Source: Pirellulales bacterium
GTDB lineage: Bacteria; Planctomycetota; Planctomycetia; Pirellulales; JACPPG01
Reading direction: 5' to 3'
Length of the DNA: 64,000 nucleotides
NCBI GenBank assembly: GCA_036499395.1
Contig: DASYDW010000077.1
Location: 62,001 to 126,000, forward strand
Within the stretch, counting starts at the first letter, position 1. Every line of letters begins with the position of its first letter. A program made the position numbers and the translations under genes. The notes under the pieces were generated by a model that was not told the origin of the DNA, ran no database searches, and saw only the letters and a program-made list of their open reading frames with translations. This document shows positions 1 to 8,923 of the stretch, one piece after another.

Positions 1-15
1 CGGTTCGACAGATAC

Positions 16-1419
16 TTGCTGGACAGATTAGCTACCTCGATCATCGTCTGCATCGCGGCAACTTCCTCGCTCATCGGCCATCATCAAGCGCACTCAGCCG
101 AACCTCCGCGTGGTCCGAATATCATATTCATCTTGGCCGATGATCTGGGCTACGGCGACATCGGTTCCTACGGCCAACAGCGCATAAAAACATCGAATCT
201 CGATCGGCTTGCGGCCGCTGGCATGCGGTTCACTGATTGCTACGCCGGCAGCACTGTTTGCGCCCCATCACGCTGTGCCTTGATGACAGGCCTGCATAGC
301 GGCCACGGTCGGATTCGCGGTAACGGTGAGGTTCCGCTTTCCGCCACGGACGTCACGATCGCCAAGATTCTGAAGCAAGCCGGATACGTGACGGGAATTT
401 TCGGCAAGTGGGGGCTAGGCGAAGCTGAGACCACCGGCGTGCCAAATGCGCAAGGGTTCGATGAATGGTTCGGCTATTTAAATCAAAAACACGCCCACAA
501 TTACTATCCCGACTTTCTGTGGCATAACCGCGAACGGCAGCCGATCGCCGGCAACGTCGTTGTGAACAACGTCGCCCGCGAACGCGCCGTTTATTCGCAA
601 GATTTGTTCGTGCAACATGCGATCGACTTCCTGGATCGGCATCAGCGAGATCGTTTTTTTCTGTACCTTCCGTTCACCAGCCCTCATGCGAACAACGAGG
701 CGGGACAGCAAGGGATGGAAATCCCCACGGACGAACCTTATTCCCATGAATCATGGCCGGCGGCGCAAAAGAATCATGCCGCCATGATTACGCGGTTGGA
801 CCGGGATGTTGGTAGCATCCTCGATCGACTGCACGAACTACAGTTGGACCAGCAGACGATCGTGTTTTTTTCCAGCGACAATGGTCCGCACAAGGAAGGG
901 GGCGCCGATCCGAAATTCTTCGACAGCGCCGGTCCCTTGCGCGGGCACAAGCGTGATCTGTACGAGGGAGGAATCCGCGTTCCCATGATCGTCCGCTGGC
1001 CTGGGAACGTCGCGGCCGGCTCAACCAACGACCACGCCTGGGCCTTCTGGGATGTGCTACCGACACTCGCCGAATTAGCAGGTGCTAAACCGGCCGCGGG
1101 CATCGACGGTATCTCGGTCGTGCCAACGCTACTCGGCGCCGATGCCGCCGGGCGCGAACAACCCAGGCACGAGTTCTTGTACTGGGAATTCCACGAGCGC
1201 GGTTTCAAACAGGCGGTCCGCGCCGGCTCGTGGAAGGCCATCCGTTTCGGCCTAAAGGGGCCCATCGAACTTTACGATCTGGACAAAGATCTCGGCGAAA
1301 CCACCGACGTGGGCAAGGATCATCCCGGTGTGGTGGCAAAGCTGACGAATATGTTGGACACTGCGCGGACCGAATCGGCCGACTGGCCTGTCCGCGAGAA
1401 CGATGCCCCGCAGCGCTAA
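16..1419 (+). CDS. Secreted sulfatase (arylsulfatase family)
   Basis: Hydrolyses sulfate esters, probably of sulfated polysaccharides, outside the cytoplasm. After a hydrophobic signal-like stretch ending near AHSAE, the mature part opens with the sulfatase signature NIIFILADDLGYGD. The formylglycine motif C-A-P-S-R is intact (Cys about residue 82, codon at 259-261), so the protein should be matured by a formylglycine-generating enzyme. Further typical blocks are GKWGLG, FFSSDNGPH and a C-terminal region with ELYDLDKD. The length of about 467 residues is usual. The reading frame is open to the left edge and the first available start is TTG at 16 with no visible Shine-Dalgarno, so a few N-terminal residues may lie outside the window. 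The substrate cannot be predicted from this sequence. Confidence 0.93.
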   Translation: MLDRLATSIIVCIAATSSLIGHHQAHSAEPPRGPNIIFILADDLGYGDIGSYGQQRIKTSNLDRLAAAGMRFTDCYAGSTVCAPSRCALMTGLHSGHGRIRGNGEVPLSATDVTIAKILKQAGYVTGIFGKWGLGEAETTGVPNAQGFDEWFGYLNQKHAHNYYPDFLWHNRERQPIAGNVVVNNVARERAVYSQDLFVQHAIDFLDRHQRDRFFLYLPFTSPHANNEAGQQGMEIPTDEPYSHESWPAAQKNHAAMITRLDRDVGSILDRLHELQLDQQTIVFFSSDNGPHKEGGADPKFFDSAGPLRGHKRDLYEGGIRVPMIVRWPGNVAAGSTNDHAWAFWDVLPTLAELAGAKPAAGIDGISVVPTLLGADAAGREQPRHEFLYWEFHERGFKQAVRAGSWKAIRFGLKGPIELYDLDKDLGETTDVGKDHPGVVAKLTNMLDTARTESADWPVRENDAPQR

Positions 1420-1500
1420 TGGACCTGTCATGCTCGGGAAGGATGGCTGAGTAAGCAGCGTAACCGCTCGCAAACGGCCAATAGTCAGGTGTTTGTTCGG

Positions 1501-2754
1501 CTACCTTGTACTGGCGCTCTGCGCCCAATCGGTCAGCGCGGCGCGACTGGTGGCGATTTTCTCAAAAGCCCAATAGATGTCGTCCATATCCTGGCGAGGA
1601 CCGAGAAACATGCCTTGCTCAAGCCACAGCGATTGTTCGCGACAAAGCAGATCGCTATTCGGGCACTTCACTCGCTCGTAATCCAGCGTGTCAGCGATAC
1701 GCGGCAGGTAAGGTCCGAACGCACGATTACGAAACATCGGCTGTTGCGGCAGCGAGTAGCCATAACCGGGTGAGCACGGAATTCCCTCGGCGCGTAATGC
1801 TTCGATCACCGTGGCACGCGGCACGCCGAGTTCCTGCTCGACGACGCGCATCATGAACAGGTGGTACGCATGTCGCGTGCAATAGTCAGGGCGTTCCTGC
1901 GGGTGCAGGCCGGGTAACGCCGCGATCTTTTCGGCGAGATATTTCCCGTTGCCGTCGCGTGTTTTTGTTTGCTCTTCGAGGCGCTCTAGCTGCGCATTCA
2001 ACAGGGCGCCTTGCAATTCGCCCAGCCGGTAGTTGCCCGAGATCACGTGGTGCTCGTACCAGACCCCCGTCGGAATTCTTCCACAATTGTGCAGCGACCG
2101 GCACTTGGCGGCCAGCTTTTCATCATTCGTGGTGATGATGCCACCTTCGCCGCACGTGAGATTCTTGCTCGATTGAAATGAAAACGAGGCCAAGTCCCCC
2201 AGACTGCCCGACGGACGGCCTTTATAAGTTGCCGCGTGGGCGTGTGCCGCGTCCTCAATGACTAGCAGCTTGTGCTTGCGCGCGATCACCATGATGGCGT
2301 CCATATCCGCCGGCTGACCGGCAAAATGAACCGGAATGATCGCGCGCGTTCGCGGGGTAATGGCCGCTTCGACCGCCTGAGGATCTAGGTTGAAGGTGCC
2401 CAGGTCGACATCGGCGAACACCGGCACCATGTTGGCTTCGATGACCGCCGAAGCTGTCGAGAAAAACGTGTAGGGAGGAATGATAACTTCGGATTCGGCC
2501 TCTAGCCCCGCGGCGACCAGGCTCAGGCGTAGCGAAACGGTGCCGTTAACCACGGCGATTGCCTCTCGACAACCGTGCATCGCGGCAAATCGTGTTTCGA
2601 ACTCCGCGACTTCGTCACCGTCAAGTCGCCCCCATCGACCGCTGCCAAGAGCGCTCAGCAGACGCGCTTTTTCCGGTTCCCCATGAATCGGCCAACTTGT
2701 AAAGGGGCGGTCCCGCACGGGACGGCCCCCAAGTAGTGCAAGGTGTTCTGACAT
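1501..2754 (-). CDS. DegT/DnrJ/EryC1/StrS family PLP aminotransferase
   Basis: Sugar aminotransferase-type enzyme (417 residues) that transfers an amino group to a keto-sugar nucleotide, or a related dehydratase. PLP-fold landmarks are visible: VNGTVSLRLSL near residue 65, PPYTFFSTASA, the PLP-contacting VIEDAAHAHAA, and the Schiff-base lysine in SFQSSKNLT (Lys about 197). The frame extends upstream to 2982, but homology begins only at MSEHLALLGGRP, so I start at the ATG whose complement is 2752-2754. It is divergent from the GH20 gene across 328 bases and convergent with the sulfatase. The company of glycan-active enzymes suggests surface-polysaccharide or amino-sugar metabolism, but the substrate is unknown. 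Confidence 0.9.
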   Translation of the reverse strand: MSEHLALLGGRPVRDRPFTSWPIHGEPEKARLLSALGSGRWGRLDGDEVAEFETRFAAMHGCREAIAVVNGTVSLRLSLVAAGLEAESEVIIPPYTFFSTASAVIEANMVPVFADVDLGTFNLDPQAVEAAITPRTRAIIPVHFAGQPADMDAIMVIARKHKLLVIEDAAHAHAATYKGRPSGSLGDLASFSFQSSKNLTCGEGGIITTNDEKLAAKCRSLHNCGRIPTGVWYEHHVISGNYRLGELQGALLNAQLERLEEQTKTRDGNGKYLAEKIAALPGLHPQERPDYCTRHAYHLFMMRVVEQELGVPRATVIEALRAEGIPCSPGYGYSLPQQPMFRNRAFGPYLPRIADTLDYERVKCPNSDLLCREQSLWLEQGMFLGPRQDMDDIYWAFEKIATSRAALTDWAQSASTR

Positions 2755-3082
2755 GACGCGATCGTTGACTTCGGTCCTGGTTCGATTAGGGCAAAGGGAG
2801 CCGCTGGGCGAACAGCTTGCGCCGCGGGAGTCGGTCATCGCCGGGCTGATTAGCTTTCCATAGCGTCGCTGGATATAAGAGACATAACCCGCCGGGCGGG
2901 AACATAGAGAATCGCCTCGGACGGTGCGGCACCAGTCCGAGCTTCTGCATCTCGCGGATTCTCTTTGCTCACGCCCCCCCAAAGGCTATCCGAGACCGTT
3001 CAGTTCAGCCAGTCCCCGCGCAGACCCTCACTGCCGGGCGGCCGTACCGAGTCGCTTACCGAAACGAATCGCGGAGATTGGG
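2755..3082. promoter_or_regulatory. Divergent intergenic region between aminotransferase and GH20 genes
   Basis: These 328 bases separate two divergently transcribed genes and must carry both promoters. I see no convincing -35/-10 pair. There is a 13-base GC-rich dyad, CCCGCC-G-GGCGGG, at 2888-2900, which could be a protein-binding palindrome. Open frames crossing the region are upstream extensions of the two genes and show no conserved protein features. Confidence 0.4.
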
Positions 3083-5671
3083 ATGATATTTGCGAAGACG
3101 TGTCGCTGGTTGCCAGTAACCGTGACGATCATCGGATCGCTGCTCGTCGGGCTCGCGCCGGCCCGCGAACCACAGCGCGAGGATCTGGGCGTCATTCCGA
3201 CGCCGCAAGAAGTCGTCTGGACCAAGGATTCGCTCCGCGTCGACGAGCAGACCAAGATCGTGCTGCCTGGCACAACGACCGACGGCGCCAAGTTCGCCGC
3301 CGAGAATCTGCAGGAACGACTGCGGCAACAAGCCGGTTTGAAATTGCAAATCGTTCAAGACGCGGCAAAGGCCCCGGCCGCCCGGCAGATCGTCCTCGGC
3401 AATCCAAAGACCGATCCGCGCGTCGCAAAGCTCATGAAGGCCTATAGCCTGGAGCTGTCCGAAGCGATGGCCAAAGAAGGCTACGTGCTGGGCATCGGCG
3501 CCGACGGGATCGTGATTGGTGCCGAGAGCTCGCGCGGTTTGCTTTATGGCACGACAACGCTGCGGCAGATGTTGGTCTACCGCGGATCCGACAAACCATT
3601 GCCGGCGGTGCGCGTGCGCGACTGGCCGAAGATGGCCATGCGCGGCGTGCATGATGAGTTCAGCTACGGCCAGGTCTCGACCATGGACAACTTCAAGGAC
3701 ATGATCCGCTTCCTGGCTGAGTTCAAGATGAACACGCTGATCTATTACTTCGAAGATACGTTCCGCTTCCAACGATATCCCAAGATCGGTGATGGACGCG
3801 GCGCCCTGACCCGGGCGCAAATCGACGAGTTGGAAGCCTTCGCCCGGCCCCTGGGGGTCGAGATTTTTCCCGTCTTCGAAATGTTGGGAAATCAGGGCGC
3901 GCTATTGATGCTCGACGAGGTGCGGCCGTTTGCCGAGTACCCCGGCGCGCACTCGTTTGCCACGAACGACGAGGCATTCAACTTCTTGACCAATTGCTTT
4001 AACGAGATCGCTGACGCGTTTGACTCGAAGTACTTCCACGCCGGTCTCGACGAGTCATGGGACCTTGGCTTCGGCAAGAGCGCGGAATCCGTCAAACGGC
4101 TAGGGCGTGGGCCGGCCCATGCGGCACACTATCGACGCATCAACGATCTGCTGAAGAGCCGTCACAAAACGATGATCATGTACGGCGACATCATCCTTAA
4201 ATATCCCGAGATTCTTGACCTGATCCCCAAAGACATCGTGCTGATGGATTGGCAGTATGAACCGGCCGATCACTACCCAACCGTCGATGTGCTGGGCTCG
4301 AAGGGATTCCCGATCATCGTGCTCCCCGGCATGAGCAATTGGGACCGGATATTTCCGGACATGTCCAAGGCGATGATCAACATCCGCAACTTCACGCTCG
4401 ATTGCTACCGGCAGCCCCAACCGCTGGGCTCGATCACTTCGACGTGGGGGGACAACGGTTCCAAGAACCTGCGCGAGCTGCTGTACTACGGTTACGCCTA
4501 TGGCGGTGAGGTTAGTTGGTCGCCAGACTCGACCGACGTTTCAAGTTTTTCCGACCGGTTCTTCACCCTCAACAACGGGCCGGGCACCGGACCGTATTTC
4601 GAGGCGATCTACGCACTACTAGAAAAATGGCCGTGGTGGTTCCCGCTGCTCGACTATTTCCGCCATCCATTCTTGCCCCGCAAGGACGGACGAGCGCACA
4701 CGACGCAGGAGCTGTATCGCGTCTACGAAGACGCCCGCACGGCGCAGAAGCTGTGCGACATTCTGCAACCGCTCGTCGCGAGGCGCAAGGGGGACGTGGA
4801 CTATTTGCGCTATTGCGCCCGCATGCACGAGCATTATGTGGCCAGCCAGCGACTGGTCGCAGACTTGAATTCCTTTACAGCCGAGGGCCTATCGCAAGAC
4901 GACCTTGGCGCCGCGCAGCAGAAGTTTTTGGATCGCATTCACGCCGTCCGTGACGAGGCCACCAGCCTGCGCGACACATTTCAAGAGCTGTGGCTGCGGA
5001 CGAATCAGCCCGCGAATCTGCACTACGCCATCGACGAATACAATGCGATGGTTCAAGTGTGGGACGACGCGGCGGCACGGGCGGCGACGGGAGTCTTTGC
5101 GTACGACCCGCGCCCGGCGGCCGGATGGATTTATCATCCCGATGCTTTTGCCGGCCGGCCCGTCGAGCACGCCTGGTTTCGCAAAGTGCTGAAGCTCGAT
5201 CCGCACGATGTCGCCGCGGCCGGTATTCAGGTCCACGGCGACACGCATGTCAAAATCTTCGTTAACGGCACGCAAGTCGGCGAGCAGTTCGCGCGCCGCA
5301 ATCTTTCGGCGCCGGTGAATCCGAAGTTGCTCGCCGTGTACGATATTAAGCCCTACCTGCGACAGGGCGAGAATGTCATTGCGGTCGATGCGCGCGAATA
5401 CGGCACAAACAATCCGGATCTTGAGCCGGGCGGCCCGGAGCGCAGCGGCGGCTTTCATCTTTATGGCGAGATCCGCGACCGCGACGGCCACGTGCAGCCG
5501 ATCGTGTCGGACACGAGTTGGAAAGTACGCGACAGCGAAGTGGCAAATTGGAACCAACCCGGCTACGACGATCATGATTGGTCATCAGCCCAAGCGGATC
5601 CGAATCCGACGGTTTGGGTGACCTATCCAAACTTTGGCAAAGGACTGCGCGGGTTTAGCGACGTGCGATGA
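3083..5671 (+). CDS. Secreted glycoside hydrolase family 20 (beta-N-acetylhexosaminidase-like)
   Basis: Exported hexosaminidase-type enzyme (862 residues) likely removing terminal beta-linked N-acetylhexosamines. The start ATG at 3083 follows a purine-rich stretch (ggagattggg) and gives a signal peptide with hydrophobic core VTVTIIGSLLVGLAPA; the frame runs open upstream to 2924 without protein-like sequence. A GH20b-type alpha/beta domain (roughly residues 30-170) precedes the TIM barrel, which carries the catalytic Asp-Glu pair in FHAGLDESWDLG (Asp323-Glu324). The last 200 residues hold an extra beta-rich module (FVNGTQVGE, YLRQGENVIAVDA) resembling the sugar-binding domain of GH2 enzymes. 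The substrate could be chitin oligosaccharides, glycans or peptidoglycan fragments. Confidence 0.88.
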   Translation: MIFAKTCRWLPVTVTIIGSLLVGLAPAREPQREDLGVIPTPQEVVWTKDSLRVDEQTKIVLPGTTTDGAKFAAENLQERLRQQAGLKLQIVQDAAKAPAARQIVLGNPKTDPRVAKLMKAYSLELSEAMAKEGYVLGIGADGIVIGAESSRGLLYGTTTLRQMLVYRGSDKPLPAVRVRDWPKMAMRGVHDEFSYGQVSTMDNFKDMIRFLAEFKMNTLIYYFEDTFRFQRYPKIGDGRGALTRAQIDELEAFARPLGVEIFPVFEMLGNQGALLMLDEVRPFAEYPGAHSFATNDEAFNFLTNCFNEIADAFDSKYFHAGLDESWDLGFGKSAESVKRLGRGPAHAAHYRRINDLLKSRHKTMIMYGDIILKYPEILDLIPKDIVLMDWQYEPADHYPTVDVLGSKGFPIIVLPGMSNWDRIFPDMSKAMINIRNFTLDCYRQPQPLGSITSTWGDNGSKNLRELLYYGYAYGGEVSWSPDSTDVSSFSDRFFTLNNGPGTGPYFEAIYALLEKWPWWFPLLDYFRHPFLPRKDGRAHTTQELYRVYEDARTAQKLCDILQPLVARRKGDVDYLRYCARMHEHYVASQRLVADLNSFTAEGLSQDDLGAAQQKFLDRIHAVRDEATSLRDTFQELWLRTNQPANLHYAIDEYNAMVQVWDDAAARAATGVFAYDPRPAAGWIYHPDAFAGRPVEHAWFRKVLKLDPHDVAAAGIQVHGDTHVKIFVNGTQVGEQFARRNLSAPVNPKLLAVYDIKPYLRQGENVIAVDAREYGTNNPDLEPGGPERSGGFHLYGEIRDRDGHVQPIVSDTSWKVRDSEVANWNQPGYDDHDWSSAQADPNPTVWVTYPNFGKGLRGFSDVR

Positions 5672-5707
5672 GCCGTCCCGACAGCAACCGCGCTCAGTAA
5701 TCGGAAT

Positions 5708-5866
5708 TTAGCGTGGAGCTGCGATTTCTTCGTCCGCGTCTTGCGAGCGTTCTAGCCTGGTCAGCATATTCTTGATATCACGCGCGCCGCGAACGCTGAC
5801 GTAGATAGTGACGGTCGAATACCACACCAGGCAAATGATCGTCAGCAGCCACCAAAACGTCGCCAT
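5708..5866 (-). CDS. 52-residue membrane protein coupled to the symporter (candidate small subunit)
   Basis: Small gene starting at the ATG that overlaps the symporter stop: the coding strand reads TAATG, and a GAGG lies about 9 bases upstream inside the symporter gene. The product is one N-terminal membrane segment (residues 3-25, FWWLLTIICLVWYSTVTIYV) followed by a charged, probably cytoplasmic tail, IKNMLTRLERSQDADEE. Small accessory proteins encoded next to sodium/solute symporters are known in other bacteria, for example the YhdT-PanF pair and the DUF4212-type small subunits. This one is shorter and I do not recognise its family. The overlap and position argue for a symporter partner; the function is inferred. 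Confidence 0.72.
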   Translation of the reverse strand: MATFWWLLTIICLVWYSTVTIYVSVRGARDIKNMLTRLERSQDADEEIAAPR

Positions 5867-7359
5867 TATTCGCTGGCCTCGCTGCTGGTATCGGTAACGA
5901 ATATTGGCTTCAGCAGCGACCCCACGATCATGGCCACGGCCGCGCCAACAAACGCGGCAATGCCCGAATTATAGGGGCCGATTGATTTGGCCATTTCTTG
6001 CGTGGCGGGCAGTTGCTCCATGACGAGGTATGTCAATGGGAAGATGGCTCCCACGCCGATCGCCGCCGCGGCGCCCCAATTGTTCGCCTGCGGCCAGTAA
6101 CAGCATGCCACGAGCAACGTCGACATACTCGAAAGATAGATCGTACCGGTTACGGTCAGATAGGCCCAAATACCGTTGTCGCCGATCTGATACCACAGCC
6201 CGAATAAGAGCAAAAACAAGCCAATCACGGCGACGATCATACGATTGACGAGCAGCCCGCGTTTCTCGGGCCAGGGGGTCTTGCGCAGCGGAGCCAGCAG
6301 ATCGTTATAGATTACACTTCCCCAGGTCAGCATGTACGACGAATCGGTCGACATGTCCGCGGCCAGCATCGCGGCCACGAGTAGGCCCATCAGGCCTGTC
6401 GGCACCGTGCGACTGAGAAAGATAGGCATCGCCTGAGCCATGTTGTCCGGATCGACGACCCCCTCTTCGAGCGTGGCCAAGGCCGCGATTCCCCACACCG
6501 CGGGAATCAAAAACTGGCACACGAAGAAAAAGCTGGTGGCCGTGTAAACTCGCTGACCGGTTTTCGTGTCCTTGGCCGAGAGTAGTCGGGCGATCGTGGT
6601 TTGCCAGGTCAGCACGGCGGCCAGGTTCAAGAGGGAGTTGAAGATAATGAACGGCCAGCCCAACTTCGGATTGGCGAGCGGATTGAAGCCCCCTTCGCCG
6701 TAGCGTTCTTGCACCACTTCGACGAGCGAACTCCAGGGGATCTCGAACAACATCAAAAATGTGACGGCCAATAGCCCAATACTCATCACGACAAACTGTA
6801 AGTAGTCAGTAACCAACACGGACAACATACCGCCGACGATCGTATAGAACGCCACCGCGGCCAACAGCACGGTCATCGTGATTTCGAGGTTCTCGACCGA
6901 GAAACCGCAGACGGTGACCAAAAAGTCGCCGCCTTGGCGAAGAAACGTGCCCATGTTGAGCAATCCGCCGACGACGATCACCAGTCCGCTCCACCAACGA
7001 ATGCGCGAACCGAACCGCTTTTCGAACAACTCGGCGATCGTCACCACGCCCGAATCGCGCAGTTTCTTTACGCAAAAGCCGGTATAGCCGACCACGAACA
7101 TGGCAATGGCGTAGGTGATGCCGACCGAGGCGCCGGCGAAGCCATGCTTGTAACCAAGCTCGGCCGCGGACATGCAGGTGACGATACCGAACTCGGTGGC
7201 GGCCAACGACGCGATGCCCAGGTAGACATCCATTTCGCGGCCGGCGACGAGAAAGTGCTCGACCTTACCGACGTACTTGCGGACGCTCAATCCCACGGCC
7301 ATCGTGACGATCAAATAGACGCCGACGATCAGGCCGTCGATCAAGGAGAAATGCGTCAT
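5866..7359 (-). CDS. Sodium:solute symporter (SSS family)
   Basis: Inner-membrane sodium-coupled transporter (497 residues, about 13 hydrophobic segments) of the SSS family. Visible marks are the N-terminal VGKVEHFLVAGREM stretch, the early segment SLAATEFGIVTCMSA, and the sodium-site helix LLVAAMLAADMSTDSSYML late in the protein. I start at MTHFSLIDGL; the longer frame to 7515 has no membrane character. Its stop codon overlaps the start of the 52-residue gene. Upstream on the same strand lie two secreted amidohydrolase-type genes, so the transported solute might be a product of periplasmic hydrolysis, but nothing in the sequence identifies it. Confidence 0.9.
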   Translation of the reverse strand: MTHFSLIDGLIVGVYLIVTMAVGLSVRKYVGKVEHFLVAGREMDVYLGIASLAATEFGIVTCMSAAELGYKHGFAGASVGITYAIAMFVVGYTGFCVKKLRDSGVVTIAELFEKRFGSRIRWWSGLVIVVGGLLNMGTFLRQGGDFLVTVCGFSVENLEITMTVLLAAVAFYTIVGGMLSVLVTDYLQFVVMSIGLLAVTFLMLFEIPWSSLVEVVQERYGEGGFNPLANPKLGWPFIIFNSLLNLAAVLTWQTTIARLLSAKDTKTGQRVYTATSFFFVCQFLIPAVWGIAALATLEEGVVDPDNMAQAMPIFLSRTVPTGLMGLLVAAMLAADMSTDSSYMLTWGSVIYNDLLAPLRKTPWPEKRGLLVNRMIVAVIGLFLLLFGLWYQIGDNGIWAYLTVTGTIYLSSMSTLLVACCYWPQANNWGAAAAIGVGAIFPLTYLVMEQLPATQEMAKSIGPYNSGIAAFVGAAVAMIVGSLLKPIFVTDTSSEASE

Positions 7360-7463
7360 CCCGCTCTCGTTTCCACCGGTTCCGTCAAACACGCGATACG
7401 ACCGCGGGACCATCGTACGCTCCCCGGCCGGACCTGCCCAGCACCGTCGACTGTGGCCGTGGA

Positions 7464-8819
7464 TTAGGGGTTCTGAATTCCCTGGCGGCGATATTTCTCT
7501 TTGTACTTTTCCCACAGCCGCTTGTGCCGGTCGTTTAATTGCACTTCCCGTCCCTGGACGTAGGCGGCCGTGACGTGCGTGGGGATATCTAGCGGGTCGC
7601 CGGTCGTGACGATCAGTGTGGCGTCCCGGCCGACGTCGAGCGAACCGATCCGATCGTCAACGCCAAGAATCTTCGCCGCGTATAACGTGACCGACTTCAA
7701 TGCATCTTCCGCCGGCAGTCCATAGGCGGCAGCCGTGCCGGCGTGGTGCGGCAGATTGCGAATATTGGCCGGCGACGAGCCCGACGCCCCGCCGATCACA
7801 CCGCCGATGCAGAAAGTAATGCCCGCGGCCTGCAACTTTGCCGGCACGGTGAACGGCGCATCGTACGCATCGCCACGACGTCGAGGCAACCGATGCACTC
7901 CGGCCACGATCACAGGCACATCGTGTTTCTTCAAGAGTTCCGCGCACGCCGGTGCGTCGTATCCACCGACGATCACCAAACGCAGCTTTTCTTGATCGGC
8001 AAACGACACGGCCGCTTGAATCTGTTGTGTCTCCTCGGCGTCGATAAAAACAGGCATTTTTCGCTCGAGGACCGGAATCATGGCTTCCCAGCGCGCATCG
8101 AACTGCGGGGCAGCGCCCTTCCCTGCGGCGCTCGCCTCTTTGGCCGTTGCGTAAGCCCGAGCGTCAGCAAATGCCCGGCGAATCGCCTTGAGCGATTTAT
8201 CTCGATCCTGCATTTGCGTGGCGCCGGTTTCTTCGATCCACCATGCTTCAATCGGTGCCATCTGTGGCCAATTGATGTGCATGGCCACGCCCGGCTTTAG
8301 ACACATATCTTCCCAACTCCAGCCATCCAATTGCATGCAGGCGGATTGACCGGTGATCAGGCCGCCGTTGGGAACAGTCAGCACGCTCAAAATTCCGCCC
8401 GAGCGGCCGACGGGAATCAGCTCGCTGTCAGCATTGAAGGCGACCTGCGCCTTAACGTTGGGATTGATCTCACCCGTTTCGGCCATATCGCGCGTGCCGC
8501 GCACTGAAGGGATTTCGACGAGTCCCAATTGCGAGTTGGCGTCGATCAGCCCCGGATAGACGTGCTTGCCAGATACGTCGACGAAATGCGCCTCGGCCGG
8601 GACGGCAATTCCCTTTTCGACCGCCGTGATCTTGCCACCGTCGAACACCAGGGTGCCATGCTCGATCACCGGTCCGCTAACAGGGTGAATCGTACCGCCA
8701 ACCAGGGCGATAGCATGAGTCTGCGGCGCGCCGGGCACCTCGGGCGTAGCCAGGCTGCGATTCTCACTCGCTGCCACGAGACTCAATGCCGCAACCACGG
8801 CCAAATAATGCTGTCGCAT
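7464..8819 (-). CDS. Secreted amidohydrolase-fold protein lacking metal ligands
   Basis: Exported protein (451 residues) of the amidohydrolase superfamily, imidazolonepropionase-like branch. The start ATG (complement of 8817-8819) has an upstream GAGGGGAG and gives a short signal peptide, AVVAALSLVAASENRSLA. The composite beta-sandwich (ALVGGTIHPVSG, GTLVFDGGKITAVEKG) and the C-terminal SLDVGRDATLIV are typical. The usual PGLIDxHxH metal motif reads PGLIDANSQLG. The later strand motifs that should supply two histidines and an aspartate read FIDAEET, IVGGYDAPA and CIGGVIGGASG. The protein therefore probably binds no catalytic metal and may be a non-catalytic partner of the adjacent fusion protein. 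Confidence 0.85.
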   Translation of the reverse strand: MRQHYLAVVAALSLVAASENRSLATPEVPGAPQTHAIALVGGTIHPVSGPVIEHGTLVFDGGKITAVEKGIAVPAEAHFVDVSGKHVYPGLIDANSQLGLVEIPSVRGTRDMAETGEINPNVKAQVAFNADSELIPVGRSGGILSVLTVPNGGLITGQSACMQLDGWSWEDMCLKPGVAMHINWPQMAPIEAWWIEETGATQMQDRDKSLKAIRRAFADARAYATAKEASAAGKGAAPQFDARWEAMIPVLERKMPVFIDAEETQQIQAAVSFADQEKLRLVIVGGYDAPACAELLKKHDVPVIVAGVHRLPRRRGDAYDAPFTVPAKLQAAGITFCIGGVIGGASGSSPANIRNLPHHAGTAAAYGLPAEDALKSVTLYAAKILGVDDRIGSLDVGRDATLIVTTGDPLDIPTHVTAAYVQGREVQLNDRHKRLWEKYKEKYRRQGIQNP

Positions 8820-8923
8820 CAAAAACGTTCTCCCCTCGCGGCCCTTTAAACCTTTGTTGTCCATCCAGGCTAACTTGTCTTATTCGTGTGGTTCGTCGTA
8901 GGCGAAGATTATTGACTTTGCTT

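Noticed and set aside
4889-5575. Long minus-strand frame opposite the GH20 gene (228 residues)
   Set aside because: It lies fully inside the GH20 gene, whose frame has clear domain content; the reverse frame has none.
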